A stretch of 16,685 nucleotides of DNA from Lachnospiraceae bacterium. GTDB lineage: Bacteria; Bacillota; Clostridia; Lachnospirales; Lachnospiraceae. The position numbers were made by a program, and so were the translations under genes. The notes below the pieces were generated by a model. That model was not told the DNA's origin. It made no database searches and worked only from the letters and a program-made list of their open reading frames with translations. Below, piece by piece: positions 1 through 7,056 of the stretch. The DNA is taken from positions 1 to 16,685 of the forward strand of contig JAEDCX010000056.1 in the NCBI GenBank assembly GCA_016293925.1, in the 5' to 3' direction. Every line of letters starts with the position of its first letter. Positions within the stretch are counted from its first letter, which is position 1.

Positions 1-51
1 GTTTGCACCGGCTTTCCATAATGTGTCTCTTCAGAGGTGTCGATTCCGCTA

Positions 52-80
52 TTTACTTCATACGGCTTTTTTGGTAGAAT
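52..80 (+). promoter_or_regulatory. Candidate SigA promoter for the lipid kinase / PAP2 pair
   Basis: TTTACT at 52-57 and TAGAAT at 75-80 are separated by 17 bases, placing a transcription start near 87, about 40 bases before the kinase ATG. The -35 box matches the TTGACA consensus at only four positions, so this is a plausible but unproven promoter. Nothing else in the first 110 bases looks like a gene. Confidence 0.4.
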
Positions 81-125
81 AATTCAGGAATCCGAGATAG
101 GAAGACTGCACAATTGGAGAATACC

Positions 126-1070
126 ATGTATCACATCATCGTAAACCCGGCGTCCAGATCGGGGAAAGCACGTAAGATATGGCAGAGAGTTGAACGCGTA
201 CTGAAGGATGGGAAGATTCCGTTTGAAACGCATTTCACCTGTGCGGCGGGGGATGCAACCGCGTATGCGTCCGCATTGACCAACCAGATCCGGGATGGAT
301 ATGTGGATCTTCTGGTGCTGGGTGGTGACGGAACCATCAATGAAGTGATCAATGGGATTGTGGATTTGGACAGGACCCGACTGGGATATATTCCCACCGG
401 TTCCAGCAATGATCTGGCGAGGGATCTGAAACTCAGCTGCAAATCGGAGGAAGCACTGCGGGTTGTGACGGAGGGACGGAATATCCGGGATATGGATCTC
501 GGGGTTGTGACCTATACGGTGGAGCAGAACGGCGAGAGGCGGAATCATGTGAGACGGTTTGCCGTGAGCAGCGGGGTGGGATTTGATGCTTCCGTATGCG
601 AAGAGGTTGCCCGGAGCCGTATGAAAAAAGTATTGAATAAGTTTGGGATCGGAAAACTGAGTTATCTGGCGGCAGCCCTTCATCAGGTGATATGCCGGCC
701 GAAGATTCCCTGTAAGATATATCTGGATGACAGGGAGCCAATTTACCTGAAGCGTTTTCTTTTCACGGTTGGGATGGTGCATCGGTATGAGGGCGGTGGA
801 TTTCAGTTCTGTCCCGATGCGGATATGCAGGATGGCAAGCTGGACCTGTGCGTGGTGGGAAACTTGAGCACATTTCGGTTCCTGCGAATACTACCTACCG
901 CTTTTCGGGGAAAACATCTTCGTTTTGCAGGGATCGATGCATACCGGGCAGAGAAGTGCAGGGTGGAATTGAGCGAGCCGATGTGGCTGCATACGGACGG
1001 AGAAGTTCCGGCGAAGGTGGTTGCGGTTGAAATGTATTGTAAAAAGGGTATGCTTCACATATACCACTGA
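126..1070 (+). CDS. Diacylglycerol kinase / YegS-type lipid kinase family protein
   Basis: A 314-residue protein of the DgkB/YegS/LCB5 lipid kinase family, expected to phosphorylate diacylglycerol or a related lipid at the inner face of the membrane with ATP. The N-terminus has the family opening IIVNPASRSGKA (residues 4-15), then the nucleotide-binding GGDGTINEV at 66-74 and GSSNDLARDL at 92-101. Length is normal for the family. I chose ATG 126 because GGAGA at 116-120 sits five bases upstream; an in-frame TTG at 114 would overlap that site. The PAP2 phosphatase follows after 36 bases, probably in the same transcript, which suggests the two act on related phospholipids. The exact substrate (diacylglycerol, undecaprenol or another lipid) cannot be read from the sequence. 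Confidence 0.9.
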   Translation: MYHIIVNPASRSGKARKIWQRVERVLKDGKIPFETHFTCAAGDATAYASALTNQIRDGYVDLLVLGGDGTINEVINGIVDLDRTRLGYIPTGSSNDLARDLKLSCKSEEALRVVTEGRNIRDMDLGVVTYTVEQNGERRNHVRRFAVSSGVGFDASVCEEVARSRMKKVLNKFGIGKLSYLAAALHQVICRPKIPCKIYLDDREPIYLKRFLFTVGMVHRYEGGGFQFCPDADMQDGKLDLCVVGNLSTFRFLRILPTAFRGKHLRFAGIDAYRAEKCRVELSEPMWLHTDGEVPAKVVAVEMYCKKGMLHIYH

Positions 1071-1106
1071 TGGTTTGGACATACTACAAGAATTGGAGAT
1101 GATCCG

Positions 1107-1802
1107 ATGATAGCATTTATTAAGAAATATATCCATGCGATACCGATTCTGGTGTATCTGGTAATCTATATGACCTGCTTTATTCTGGTAGAGAGGATTC
1201 CCCGTGAGTCCTATACGATCTTACATACCGCATTTGATGACCGGATACCCTTCTGTGAGTATTTTATTATTCCGTATCTGTTGTGGTTTGTGTATGTTAC
1301 GTTGTTCTTTGTGATCTTTATTTTCTGGGATAAAGACAGTTACTGTAAGATGTTCACGACGATGACCATAGGCATGACGATTTTCATCATCGTGTCCGCG
1401 ATCTGGCCCAATGCCCATGATCTGCGGGAACAGGCAGCGCTGGCGCTGGAAGCGAAGGACACGGTGTTCACCAGACTGGTGGTAAGACTGTACGGTACGG
1501 ATACAGCAACCAATCTGTTGCCGAGTATTCATGTGTACAATTCTCTGGCGGTACAGTTTGCAATCTTTCACTCGCCTGTCATGAAGAAGCATCGCTGGGT
1601 GGCACCGACGACGGGATTGCTCTGCGTCCTGATTATCTTATCCACCATGTTTGTAAAGCAGCACTCTGTGATTGATGTGGTTGCGGCGATTGCTTTGTAT
1701 GCGTTGATGTATTTTCTGGTATACCGTCGGGGGTTGAATTTCTTTGAACTGGCGCGGAAGCATAAGGAAAAGAGAAGAGCGGCTGCATCCCGGACGGAAT
1801 AG
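1107..1802 (+). CDS. PAP2-family membrane phosphatase
   Basis: A 231-residue integral membrane protein with about five or six hydrophobic segments (roughly 11-28, 52-74, 84-100, 144-155, 167-182, 188-206) and a basic tail. It carries two of the three PAP2 phosphatase motifs: PSIH at 139-142 and a C3-type motif ending in H186 and D190. The usual arginine of C3 is replaced (STMFVKQHSVID), and no clear KX6RP C1 motif is visible, which resembles the divergent inositol-phosphorylceramide-synthase-like branch of PAP2. It probably dephosphorylates, or transfers the head group of, a lipid phosphate on the outer face of the membrane. It lies 36 bases after the lipid kinase, so the pair could run opposite reactions. 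The start has a GGAGATGAT stretch just upstream. Family call is firm; substrate unknown. Confidence 0.82.
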   Translation: MIAFIKKYIHAIPILVYLVIYMTCFILVERIPRESYTILHTAFDDRIPFCEYFIIPYLLWFVYVTLFFVIFIFWDKDSYCKMFTTMTIGMTIFIIVSAIWPNAHDLREQAALALEAKDTVFTRLVVRLYGTDTATNLLPSIHVYNSLAVQFAIFHSPVMKKHRWVAPTTGLLCVLIILSTMFVKQHSVIDVVAAIALYALMYFLVYRRGLNFFELARKHKEKRRAAASRTE

Positions 1803-1838
1803 GGCGGATGAATTTATATTTTTTTAATGATTTTCCTC

Positions 1839-1866
1839 TTGAACGAAAGAAAAAAAGTGGTATGAT
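1839..1866 (+). promoter_or_regulatory. SigA promoter of clpB
   Basis: TTGAAC at 1839-1844 and TATGAT at 1861-1866 are 16 bases apart, and TGG directly before the -10 box makes it an extended -10 promoter. The expected start is near 1873, which leaves a leader of about 80 bases. I looked for CIRCE (HrcA) and CtsR heat-shock operators here and saw no convincing match. Confidence 0.7.
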
Positions 1867-1880
1867 AAGAACAACGAGAG

Positions 1881-1912
1881 AGATATGGTGCTGAGGTGCA
1901 TCATATCTTTTT
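1881..1912 (+). terminator. Terminator-like hairpin in the clpB leader (possible attenuator)
   Basis: Arms 1881-1891 (AGATATGGTGC) and 1898-1908 (GCATCATATCT) pair over 11 bases with one G-U, around a six-base loop, and run straight into five T at 1908-1912. The hairpin lies after the predicted transcription start and before the clpB ribosome binding site, so it would stop or pause transcription early unless overridden. The structure is visible; regulation is inferred. Confidence 0.55.
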
Positions 1913-1952
1913 GTTGTCTATAAACGCTTTCATTGGGATGGGAGGTATGAAT

Positions 1953-4544
1953 ATGAATATTTCAAAATTTACACAGAAATCGGTCACAGCAGTGGAAAAC
2001 TGTGAGAAACTGGCCTACGAATACGGCAATCAGGAGATTGAGCAGGAGCATCTGTTATACAGTCTGTTGACCATCGAGGATTCGCTGATTCTGAAACTGA
2101 TGGAGAAAATGGGACTGCAGACGGATCTGGTGGTGGCAAGAGCTGAGAAAGCACTGGCCATGCGGGTAAAGGTGTCAGGCGGTCAGCTGACCATTGGAAA
2201 ATATCTGAATAAAGTACTGGTGACTGCGGAAGACGAAGCGAAGGCGATGGGGGATGAATATGTATCCGTAGAGCATCTCTTTCTGTCTATGATCAAGGAG
2301 CCGAATAAGGAGATTGCAGCGATTTTCAAGGAATTTGGCATTACCAGGGAGCGTTTCCTGCAGGCACTGTCCACGGTGCGCGGGAATCAGCGCGTGACGA
2401 GTGACAATCCGGAAGCAACCTATGATACACTGGAGAAATACGGACAGGATCTGGTGGAACGGGCGAGAAAAGAAAAACTGGATCCGGTGATCGGTCGTGA
2501 TGAGGAGATCCGGAACGTGGTTCGTATTCTGTCCCGTAAAACGAAGAATAATCCGGTTCTCATCGGTGAGCCCGGCGTGGGGAAAACCGCGGTGGTAGAG
2601 GGTCTGGCACAACGAATTGTCAAAGGTGATGTTCCGGGCGGATTGAAGGACAAGAAAGTATTCGCCCTGGATATGGGGGCACTGGTTGCCGGTGCCAAGT
2701 ATCGGGGGGAATTCGAGGAACGTCTGAAAGCGGTATTGGAGGAAGTGAAGAAGAGCAACGGTCAGATTATCCTGTTCATCGATGAACTGCATACCATTGT
2801 CGGTGCCGGTAAAACGGACGGTGCACTGGATGCGGGCAATATGCTGAAGCCGATGCTGGCCAGGGGAGAACTCCACTGTATCGGTGCAACCACGTTGGAC
2901 GAGTATCGCCAGTATATCGAGAAGGATCCGGCACTGGAGAGAAGATTCCAGCCGGTCATGGTGGAAGAGCCGACCGTGGAGGATACCATCTCTATCCTGC
3001 GTGGATTAAAAGAACGATACGAAGTATTCCATGGTGTGAAGATCATGGACAATGCACTGGTGAGTGCGGCAACACTGTCCAACCGGTATATTTCCGACCG
3101 GTTTCTGCCGGATAAGGCGATTGATCTGGTGGACGAGGCGTGTGCACTGATCAAAACGGAACTGGATTCCATGCCCACCGAACTGGATGAATTGCAGAGA
3201 AGGGTCATCCAGATGGAGATTGAGGAGGCTGCCCTGAAAAAAGAAACGGACAGACTCAGTGTTGAACGGCTGGAGAATCTGCAGAAGGAGCTTGCGGAGC
3301 TTCGGGAAGAATTCAATAACCGCAAAGCCCAGTGGGACAACGAGAAAGCATCGGTAGAGCGGTTAAGCACCCTGCGCGAACAGATTGATGCCGTGAATTC
3401 CGAGATACAGATTGCCCAGCGGGAAGGAAATCTGGAGAAGGCAGCAGAACTGTCCTACGGAAAACTGCCGGCACTGAAAAAGCAGCTTGAGGCGGAGGAG
3501 GCCGGAGTGGATGAGAAGAATCTGTCCTTGGTACATGAACGTGTATCGGAAGAAGAGATTGCGAAAATCATCTCCAGATGGACAGGGATTCCTGTGGCGA
3601 AGCTCACGGAGAGTGAGAGAAACAAGACACTGCATCTGGATGCGGAACTGCATAAACGGGTGGTAGGTCAGGATGAGGGCGTTACGAAAGTCTGCGAAGC
3701 CATTATCCGTTCCAAGGCCGGCATTAAGGATCCGGATAAGCCGGTTGGTTCTTTCCTGTTCATGGGTCCCACCGGCGTCGGTAAGACAGAACTTGCCAAG
3801 TCTCTGGCAGCGGTGCTGTTTGACGATGAGTCTAACATGGTTCGAATTGATATGAGTGAATATATGGAGAAATATTCTGTCAGCAGACTGATCGGAGCAC
3901 CTCCCGGATATGTTGGATATGATGAGGGCGGACAGTTGACTGAAGCGGTCAGAAGGAAGCCCTATGCGGTGGTTCTGTTTGATGAGGTGGAGAAGGCACA
4001 TCCGGATGTATTCAACATTCTGCTACAGGTGCTGGATGACGGCAGAATCACAGATTCCCAGGGCAGAACCGTTGATTTTAAGAATACAATTCTGATCATG
4101 ACATCCAACATCGGAGCACAGTATCTATTGGATGGAGTTCGGGAAGACGGTACGATTGACCCGGCCTGTGAGGCGGCAGTGATGAATGACTTGAGGAGTC
4201 ATTTCCGTCCGGAGTTCTTGAACCGGCTGGATGAGATCATTATGTTCAAGCCTCTGACCAGGGATAACGTAGGCGGTATTGTGGATCTGATCATGCAGGA
4301 TCTGAACCGGCGTCTGGCGGATCGGGAGCTGCATGTACGGTTGACGCCGGAAGCCAAGACACTCATTATCCGGGATGCGTATGATCCAACCTATGGTGCC
4401 AGACCGTTGAAGCGGTATATCCAGAAAAATGTGGAGACACTGGCTGCCAGACTGATTCTGGAGGATGGCGTTCAGACCGGGGATACGATAGAGATTTACC
4501 CGGAGCAGGAGCGCCTGATGTGCAGGGCGGTAAGGCAGGAATAA
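1953..4544 (+). CDS. clpB: ATP-dependent chaperone / disaggregase ClpB
   Basis: An 863-residue Hsp100 protein that, with DnaK, pulls polypeptides out of aggregates through its hexameric pore. It has the Clp N-terminal repeat domain (about 1-145), a first AAA+ domain with Walker A GEPGVGKT at 205-212 and Walker B FIDE ending at E278, a long coiled-coil middle domain (about 400-525, rich in E, K, L and R) that separates ClpB from ClpC and ClpA, and a second AAA+ domain with GPTGVGKT at 605-612 and LFDE ending at E678. Motif positions are almost the same as in E. coli ClpB. I set the start at ATG 1953, seven bases after GGAGG at 1941-1945. An ATG at 1947 is too close to that site, and an upstream in-frame GTG at 1896 lies in the leader hairpin. 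It has its own promoter and is followed by a terminator. Confidence 0.97.
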   Translation: MNISKFTQKSVTAVENCEKLAYEYGNQEIEQEHLLYSLLTIEDSLILKLMEKMGLQTDLVVARAEKALAMRVKVSGGQLTIGKYLNKVLVTAEDEAKAMGDEYVSVEHLFLSMIKEPNKEIAAIFKEFGITRERFLQALSTVRGNQRVTSDNPEATYDTLEKYGQDLVERARKEKLDPVIGRDEEIRNVVRILSRKTKNNPVLIGEPGVGKTAVVEGLAQRIVKGDVPGGLKDKKVFALDMGALVAGAKYRGEFEERLKAVLEEVKKSNGQIILFIDELHTIVGAGKTDGALDAGNMLKPMLARGELHCIGATTLDEYRQYIEKDPALERRFQPVMVEEPTVEDTISILRGLKERYEVFHGVKIMDNALVSAATLSNRYISDRFLPDKAIDLVDEACALIKTELDSMPTELDELQRRVIQMEIEEAALKKETDRLSVERLENLQKELAELREEFNNRKAQWDNEKASVERLSTLREQIDAVNSEIQIAQREGNLEKAAELSYGKLPALKKQLEAEEAGVDEKNLSLVHERVSEEEIAKIISRWTGIPVAKLTESERNKTLHLDAELHKRVVGQDEGVTKVCEAIIRSKAGIKDPDKPVGSFLFMGPTGVGKTELAKSLAAVLFDDESNMVRIDMSEYMEKYSVSRLIGAPPGYVGYDEGGQLTEAVRRKPYAVVLFDEVEKAHPDVFNILLQVLDDGRITDSQGRTVDFKNTILIMTSNIGAQYLLDGVREDGTIDPACEAAVMNDLRSHFRPEFLNRLDEIIMFKPLTRDNVGGIVDLIMQDLNRRLADRELHVRLTPEAKTLIIRDAYDPTYGARPLKRYIQKNVETLAARLILEDGVQTGDTIEIYPEQERLMCRAVRQE

Positions 4545-4554
4545 ATGGAAAATA

Positions 4555-4596
4555 CGGAGACCTTGGAGGAAGCAGTGCTTCCCGGGGTCTCCGTTT
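4555..4596. terminator. Bidirectional terminator between clpB and the convergent SpoIID-like gene
   Basis: CGGAGACCTTGG at 4555-4566 pairs with CCGGGGTCTCCG at 4582-4593 (two G-U pairs), and after a two-base bulge GAAGC pairs with GCTTC around an AGT loop. Only three T follow on the plus strand, but on the minus strand the hairpin is followed by TATTTTCC. It lies between the two converging stop codons and can serve both. Confidence 0.75.
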
Positions 4597-4612
4597 GCAT
4601 AGGGGCAGTTTG

Positions 4613-5890
4613 TCAGCCGGGTTCTGCAATTCTTGATACGCCCACATAGATCTGTGAGATTTTGTACCAGGTAGCCAGGTCCACATTGCCGGTCTGGGGC
4701 AGATTAAAGATTCCCTGGAATATTCTGACCGCTTCGGCTGTTTTGGGGCCGTAGATGCCGTCCACATCCAACGTGGGGATGAGAGGATAGTTCTGGGCGA
4801 TGCGATTGAGCTGTTCCTGGATGGCACCTACCTTTTCACCTCTGGAGCCCCGTGTCAGAACATACCCGGGATAGGAGGAGGGAACGCCGGATACATAATC
4901 GGTAGAATTGATATACATGTCATTTCCGTAATAGTAGCGGAGAATCTCAATGGGGGAATAGCCTTCCTCCGCAAGGTAGCGGGAGCCCCATTGACTTAAT
5001 CCCCTGCAGGTTGTTCTTTTGCCGTCACAGTAAGCCGTGAATATGGGCTGTGAGATACCGGGGCGGGACAGGAAGTTATTGAAAATACTGTCAACGATGT
5101 CACTGATGTTCTCGAAAATGTTGCGGCCGTAGATCCATTTCTGGTCATAGGCAGTGGAAGAGGTGATTGTAAAATCATACCCCTGGTTTCGGTACCATTC
5201 CGTATATACCCGGTTCAGGGTAAAACTCATGATCGCCAGTGTATTAGCATAGATGGCTTCCTCCGGCCAGGTAGCGTAGATCTCCGAGGAAACGACGTTC
5301 TTGATGTAGTCGGTGTAAGGAACATAGTAATTCTTTGCATTGGCGTTGTTGGGAAGACCGTCATGTACAATAATGTATTCCGGTATGACAACGCGGCTCA
5401 GAACGATTTCTCCGGTATCGGGCATTGGCTTGATCTCCGCTTCGGGAATCTTGGGCGGATATTCATAGTAGAGTGTATGCGGTGCGATGACGATGTCATT
5501 CTGCTGGGTGCCCTGAAACAGAGGATTCATCTGAATCGGCTGGATGCTCTCTTCATTGGCCAGCAGCTCGGAATCCTCGATCAATACCGGGGCATACCCC
5601 TCTGCCGTAACGGAGATATTATAGTTGGAGTAGGGCTGCGGTGAGTCGGGCTGGAGGCTGTATTCTATAGGAGGTGCAGGCAATTCAATGGGCGTCGTCC
5701 GGCCGATTTCATTGGTCGTCTCTTCTGCCAGAATCGTATTGGGGGCACTGGACAGACTGATGGTTACCTTGGCATTGCGCACGGGAATCAGTCCCTGGGA
5801 GGAGGTTACCCGAACCTGCAGGCTTCCGGAATCGGGGGTGTTTGTTTGCTGGAAATATGTTTTCATACACAATCTCAGATAGGGTTTCAT
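4613..5890 (-). CDS. SpoIID-like domain protein with C-terminal peptidoglycan-binding domain
   Basis: A protein of up to 425 residues in three parts: a beta-rich N-terminal segment (about 22-104) resembling a carboxypeptidase-regulatory or Ig-like fold; a proline-rich linker; and a SpoIID-like region (about 190-325) with YIKNVVSSEIYATWP around E203, LSQWGS at 298-303 and EILRYYYG at 315-322, followed by a PG_binding_1 domain (about 349-410, DGIYGPKTAEAVRIFQ). SpoIID enzymes are lytic transglycosylases acting on peptidoglycan in sporulation, and E203 aligns with the catalytic glutamate. Cys288 and Cys295 in YCDGKRTTC could bind a metal. From memory, near-full-length relatives occur in Lachnospiraceae. 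No signal peptide or membrane anchor is visible, which is odd for a wall enzyme. The start is uncertain: ATG 5890 and ATG 5866 both lack a good ribosome binding site. Confidence 0.85.
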   Translation of the reverse strand: MKPYLRLCMKTYFQQTNTPDSGSLQVRVTSSQGLIPVRNAKVTISLSSAPNTILAEETTNEIGRTTPIELPAPPIEYSLQPDSPQPYSNYNISVTAEGYAPVLIEDSELLANEESIQPIQMNPLFQGTQQNDIVIAPHTLYYEYPPKIPEAEIKPMPDTGEIVLSRVVIPEYIIVHDGLPNNANAKNYYVPYTDYIKNVVSSEIYATWPEEAIYANTLAIMSFTLNRVYTEWYRNQGYDFTITSSTAYDQKWIYGRNIFENISDIVDSIFNNFLSRPGISQPIFTAYCDGKRTTCRGLSQWGSRYLAEEGYSPIEILRYYYGNDMYINSTDYVSGVPSSYPGYVLTRGSRGEKVGAIQEQLNRIAQNYPLIPTLDVDGIYGPKTAEAVRIFQGIFNLPQTGNVDLATWYKISQIYVGVSRIAEPG

Positions 5891-5940
5891 AACAGTATAT
5901 GTACAGAGAAGGACAGTGTGACAAAAACATTATGAGGTCT

Positions 5941-5949
5941 ATTTTAGCA
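5941..5949 (-). promoter_or_regulatory. Candidate extended -10 promoter for the SpoIID-like gene
   Basis: Read on the minus strand, TGCTAAAAT (plus-strand bases 5949 down to 5941) is an extended -10 element about 50 bases upstream of the ATG at 5890. The -35 region is A/T-rich with only weak TTGACA matches. It is divergent from the strong promoter at 6023-6051. Confidence 0.4.
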
Positions 5950-6022
5950 TGGATTTTATATAATGAAATCAAAGAAATACTGCAATAGTCAATGCAGATA
6001 TCAAGTAATTCTGTACTTTGGT

Positions 6023-6051
6023 TTGATATTACAGAATTTTTTTTGTATAAT
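6023..6051 (+). promoter_or_regulatory. Strong SigA promoter of the DUF4250-deacetylase-rarA unit
   Basis: TTGATA at 6023-6028 and a perfect TATAAT at 6046-6051 are 17 bases apart. The predicted start is near 6058, so the leader before the ribosome binding site AAGGAGG (6061-6067) is only a few bases long. This is one of the clearest promoters in the window. Confidence 0.85.
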
Positions 6052-6072
6052 CACGATGAAAAGGAGGTACTT

Positions 6073-6246
6073 ATGTTACCACAGGATCCGGTTATGTTAT
6101 TAAGCTATGTAAATCTGAAGCTGCGGGATCAGTACCAGAGTCTGGAAGAGATGTGTGATGATCTGGATATTCCTGCAAGCCGGGTGACAGAGCCGTTGGA
6201 GGCAATCGATTATCATTACAGCGCAGAGCGTAATCAGTTTGTATAG
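6073..6246 (+). CDS. DUF4250 family small protein
   Basis: A 57-residue acidic protein opening MLPQDPVMLLSYVNLKLRDQ and ending in NQFV. The pattern (LPxDPxMLLSxVNxKLRD, then a CDDL segment, ending NQF) is that of DUF4250, a family of unknown function which I recall as common in Clostridia. Residues 23-46 look like a small helix-turn-helix-like fold (SLEEMCDDLDIPASRVTEPLEAI), so DNA or RNA binding is possible but not shown. The start is fixed by AAGGAGG at 6061-6067, five bases before ATG; extending upstream to an in-frame ATG at 5992 would run through the promoter. It is first in the transcript, 43 bases before the deacetylase. Confidence 0.88.
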   Translation: MLPQDPVMLLSYVNLKLRDQYQSLEEMCDDLDIPASRVTEPLEAIDYHYSAERNQFV

Positions 6247-6289
6247 AGCATATATTGGATAAAGAGAGAATGAAACCGGGGATAGCGGA

Positions 6290-7009
6290 ATGAAACAGAG
6301 ACGGATGTGCAGGACAGAGATTCTGCTGACCGGACTCCTGATCGGAGCAATTCTGTTATGTATATTGGAGATTGCGGACAGATGCGGCAGGACACCTTGC
6401 CGGTCGGCCAAGGTGGAGACAGCAGGACATTCTTTGCAGGCTCCGGAACTTCCGCCCAGAATTGCATTGACATTTGACGACGGTCCACACCCGGTGAATA
6501 CGGAGAAACTGCTGGACGGACTGCGGGAGAGAGGGGTTCACGCTACTTTTTTCCTGATCGGACAGTCCTGTGAGACATATCCCGAAGTTGTGGAAGCAAT
6601 CTGCCGGGATGGGCATGTGATCGGTAACCATACCTATTCTCATCTGCGCCTGACGGAATGGAATGCAGAGAGTTATGTGGAGGAATTGCAGAAGACGAAT
6701 GAGATCATCGCTTCCATCACCGGGGACGATCCCTGTTATATGCGTCCGCCCTGCGGATACATGAACAGGAAGGTGGAAAGCGCCATGGATCTGATACCGG
6801 TTCTGTGGACTGTGGATCCTCTTGACTGGGATACGAAAAATGCAGATAATATAGTAAACCGCGTCCTCCGGGACGCGCGCGACGGACAGATCATATTGAT
6901 GCATGATGTGTATGCTTCCAGTGTGGAGGCGGCGCTTCGGATCGTGGATGCGCTGACGGAGCGTGGCTATGAGTTTGTCACCGTGGATGAGATATTACAC
7001 ATGGAATAG
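6290..7009 (+). CDS. Membrane-anchored NodB-family polysaccharide deacetylase
   Basis: A 239-residue protein with a basic N-terminus and one hydrophobic segment (about 11-28) that acts as a signal anchor, followed by an extracytoplasmic NodB homology domain. All five catalytic motifs are present: TFDDGP at 61-66 (catalytic D63, metal D64), HTYSH at 114-118 (metal ligands H114 and H118), RPPCG at 152-156, the W173-D176 region, and LMHD at 203-206 with H205. It should remove N-acetyl groups from peptidoglycan or another surface glycan. PdaA-type cortex enzymes, peptidoglycan GlcNAc deacetylases and chitooligosaccharide deacetylases share this core, and I cannot choose between them. GGGGA at 6278-6282 precedes the ATG by seven bases. 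The stop codon of a seven-codon ORF overlaps this ATG. Confidence 0.9.
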   Translation: MKQRRMCRTEILLTGLLIGAILLCILEIADRCGRTPCRSAKVETAGHSLQAPELPPRIALTFDDGPHPVNTEKLLDGLRERGVHATFFLIGQSCETYPEVVEAICRDGHVIGNHTYSHLRLTEWNAESYVEELQKTNEIIASITGDDPCYMRPPCGYMNRKVESAMDLIPVLWTVDPLDWDTKNADNIVNRVLRDARDGQIILMHDVYASSVEAALRIVDALTERGYEFVTVDEILHME

Positions 7010-7056
7010 GGTCTGTCCGAAAGGAATGAAACCGGAATCGGAGATGAGGATACAGA

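Noticed and set aside
1..82. Open minus-strand stretch reading PYEVNSGIDTSEET, faintly like the end of a metabolic enzyme
   Set aside because: It is preceded by an in-frame stop with no start codon between them, is under 30 codons, and I could not assign it; no gene is supported in the first 110 bases.
1896..1952. Upstream in-frame GTG start for clpB
   Set aside because: The extra 19 residues would be encoded by the leader hairpin, and the perfect GGAGG seven bases before ATG 1953, plus agreement with E. coli motif positions, favour the shorter form.
2175..4001. Long minus-strand open frames inside clpB (2175-2876, 2762-3370, 3363-4001)
   Set aside because: They are antisense to a complete ClpB, have no ribosome binding sites or recognisable domains, and match the usual shadow pattern.
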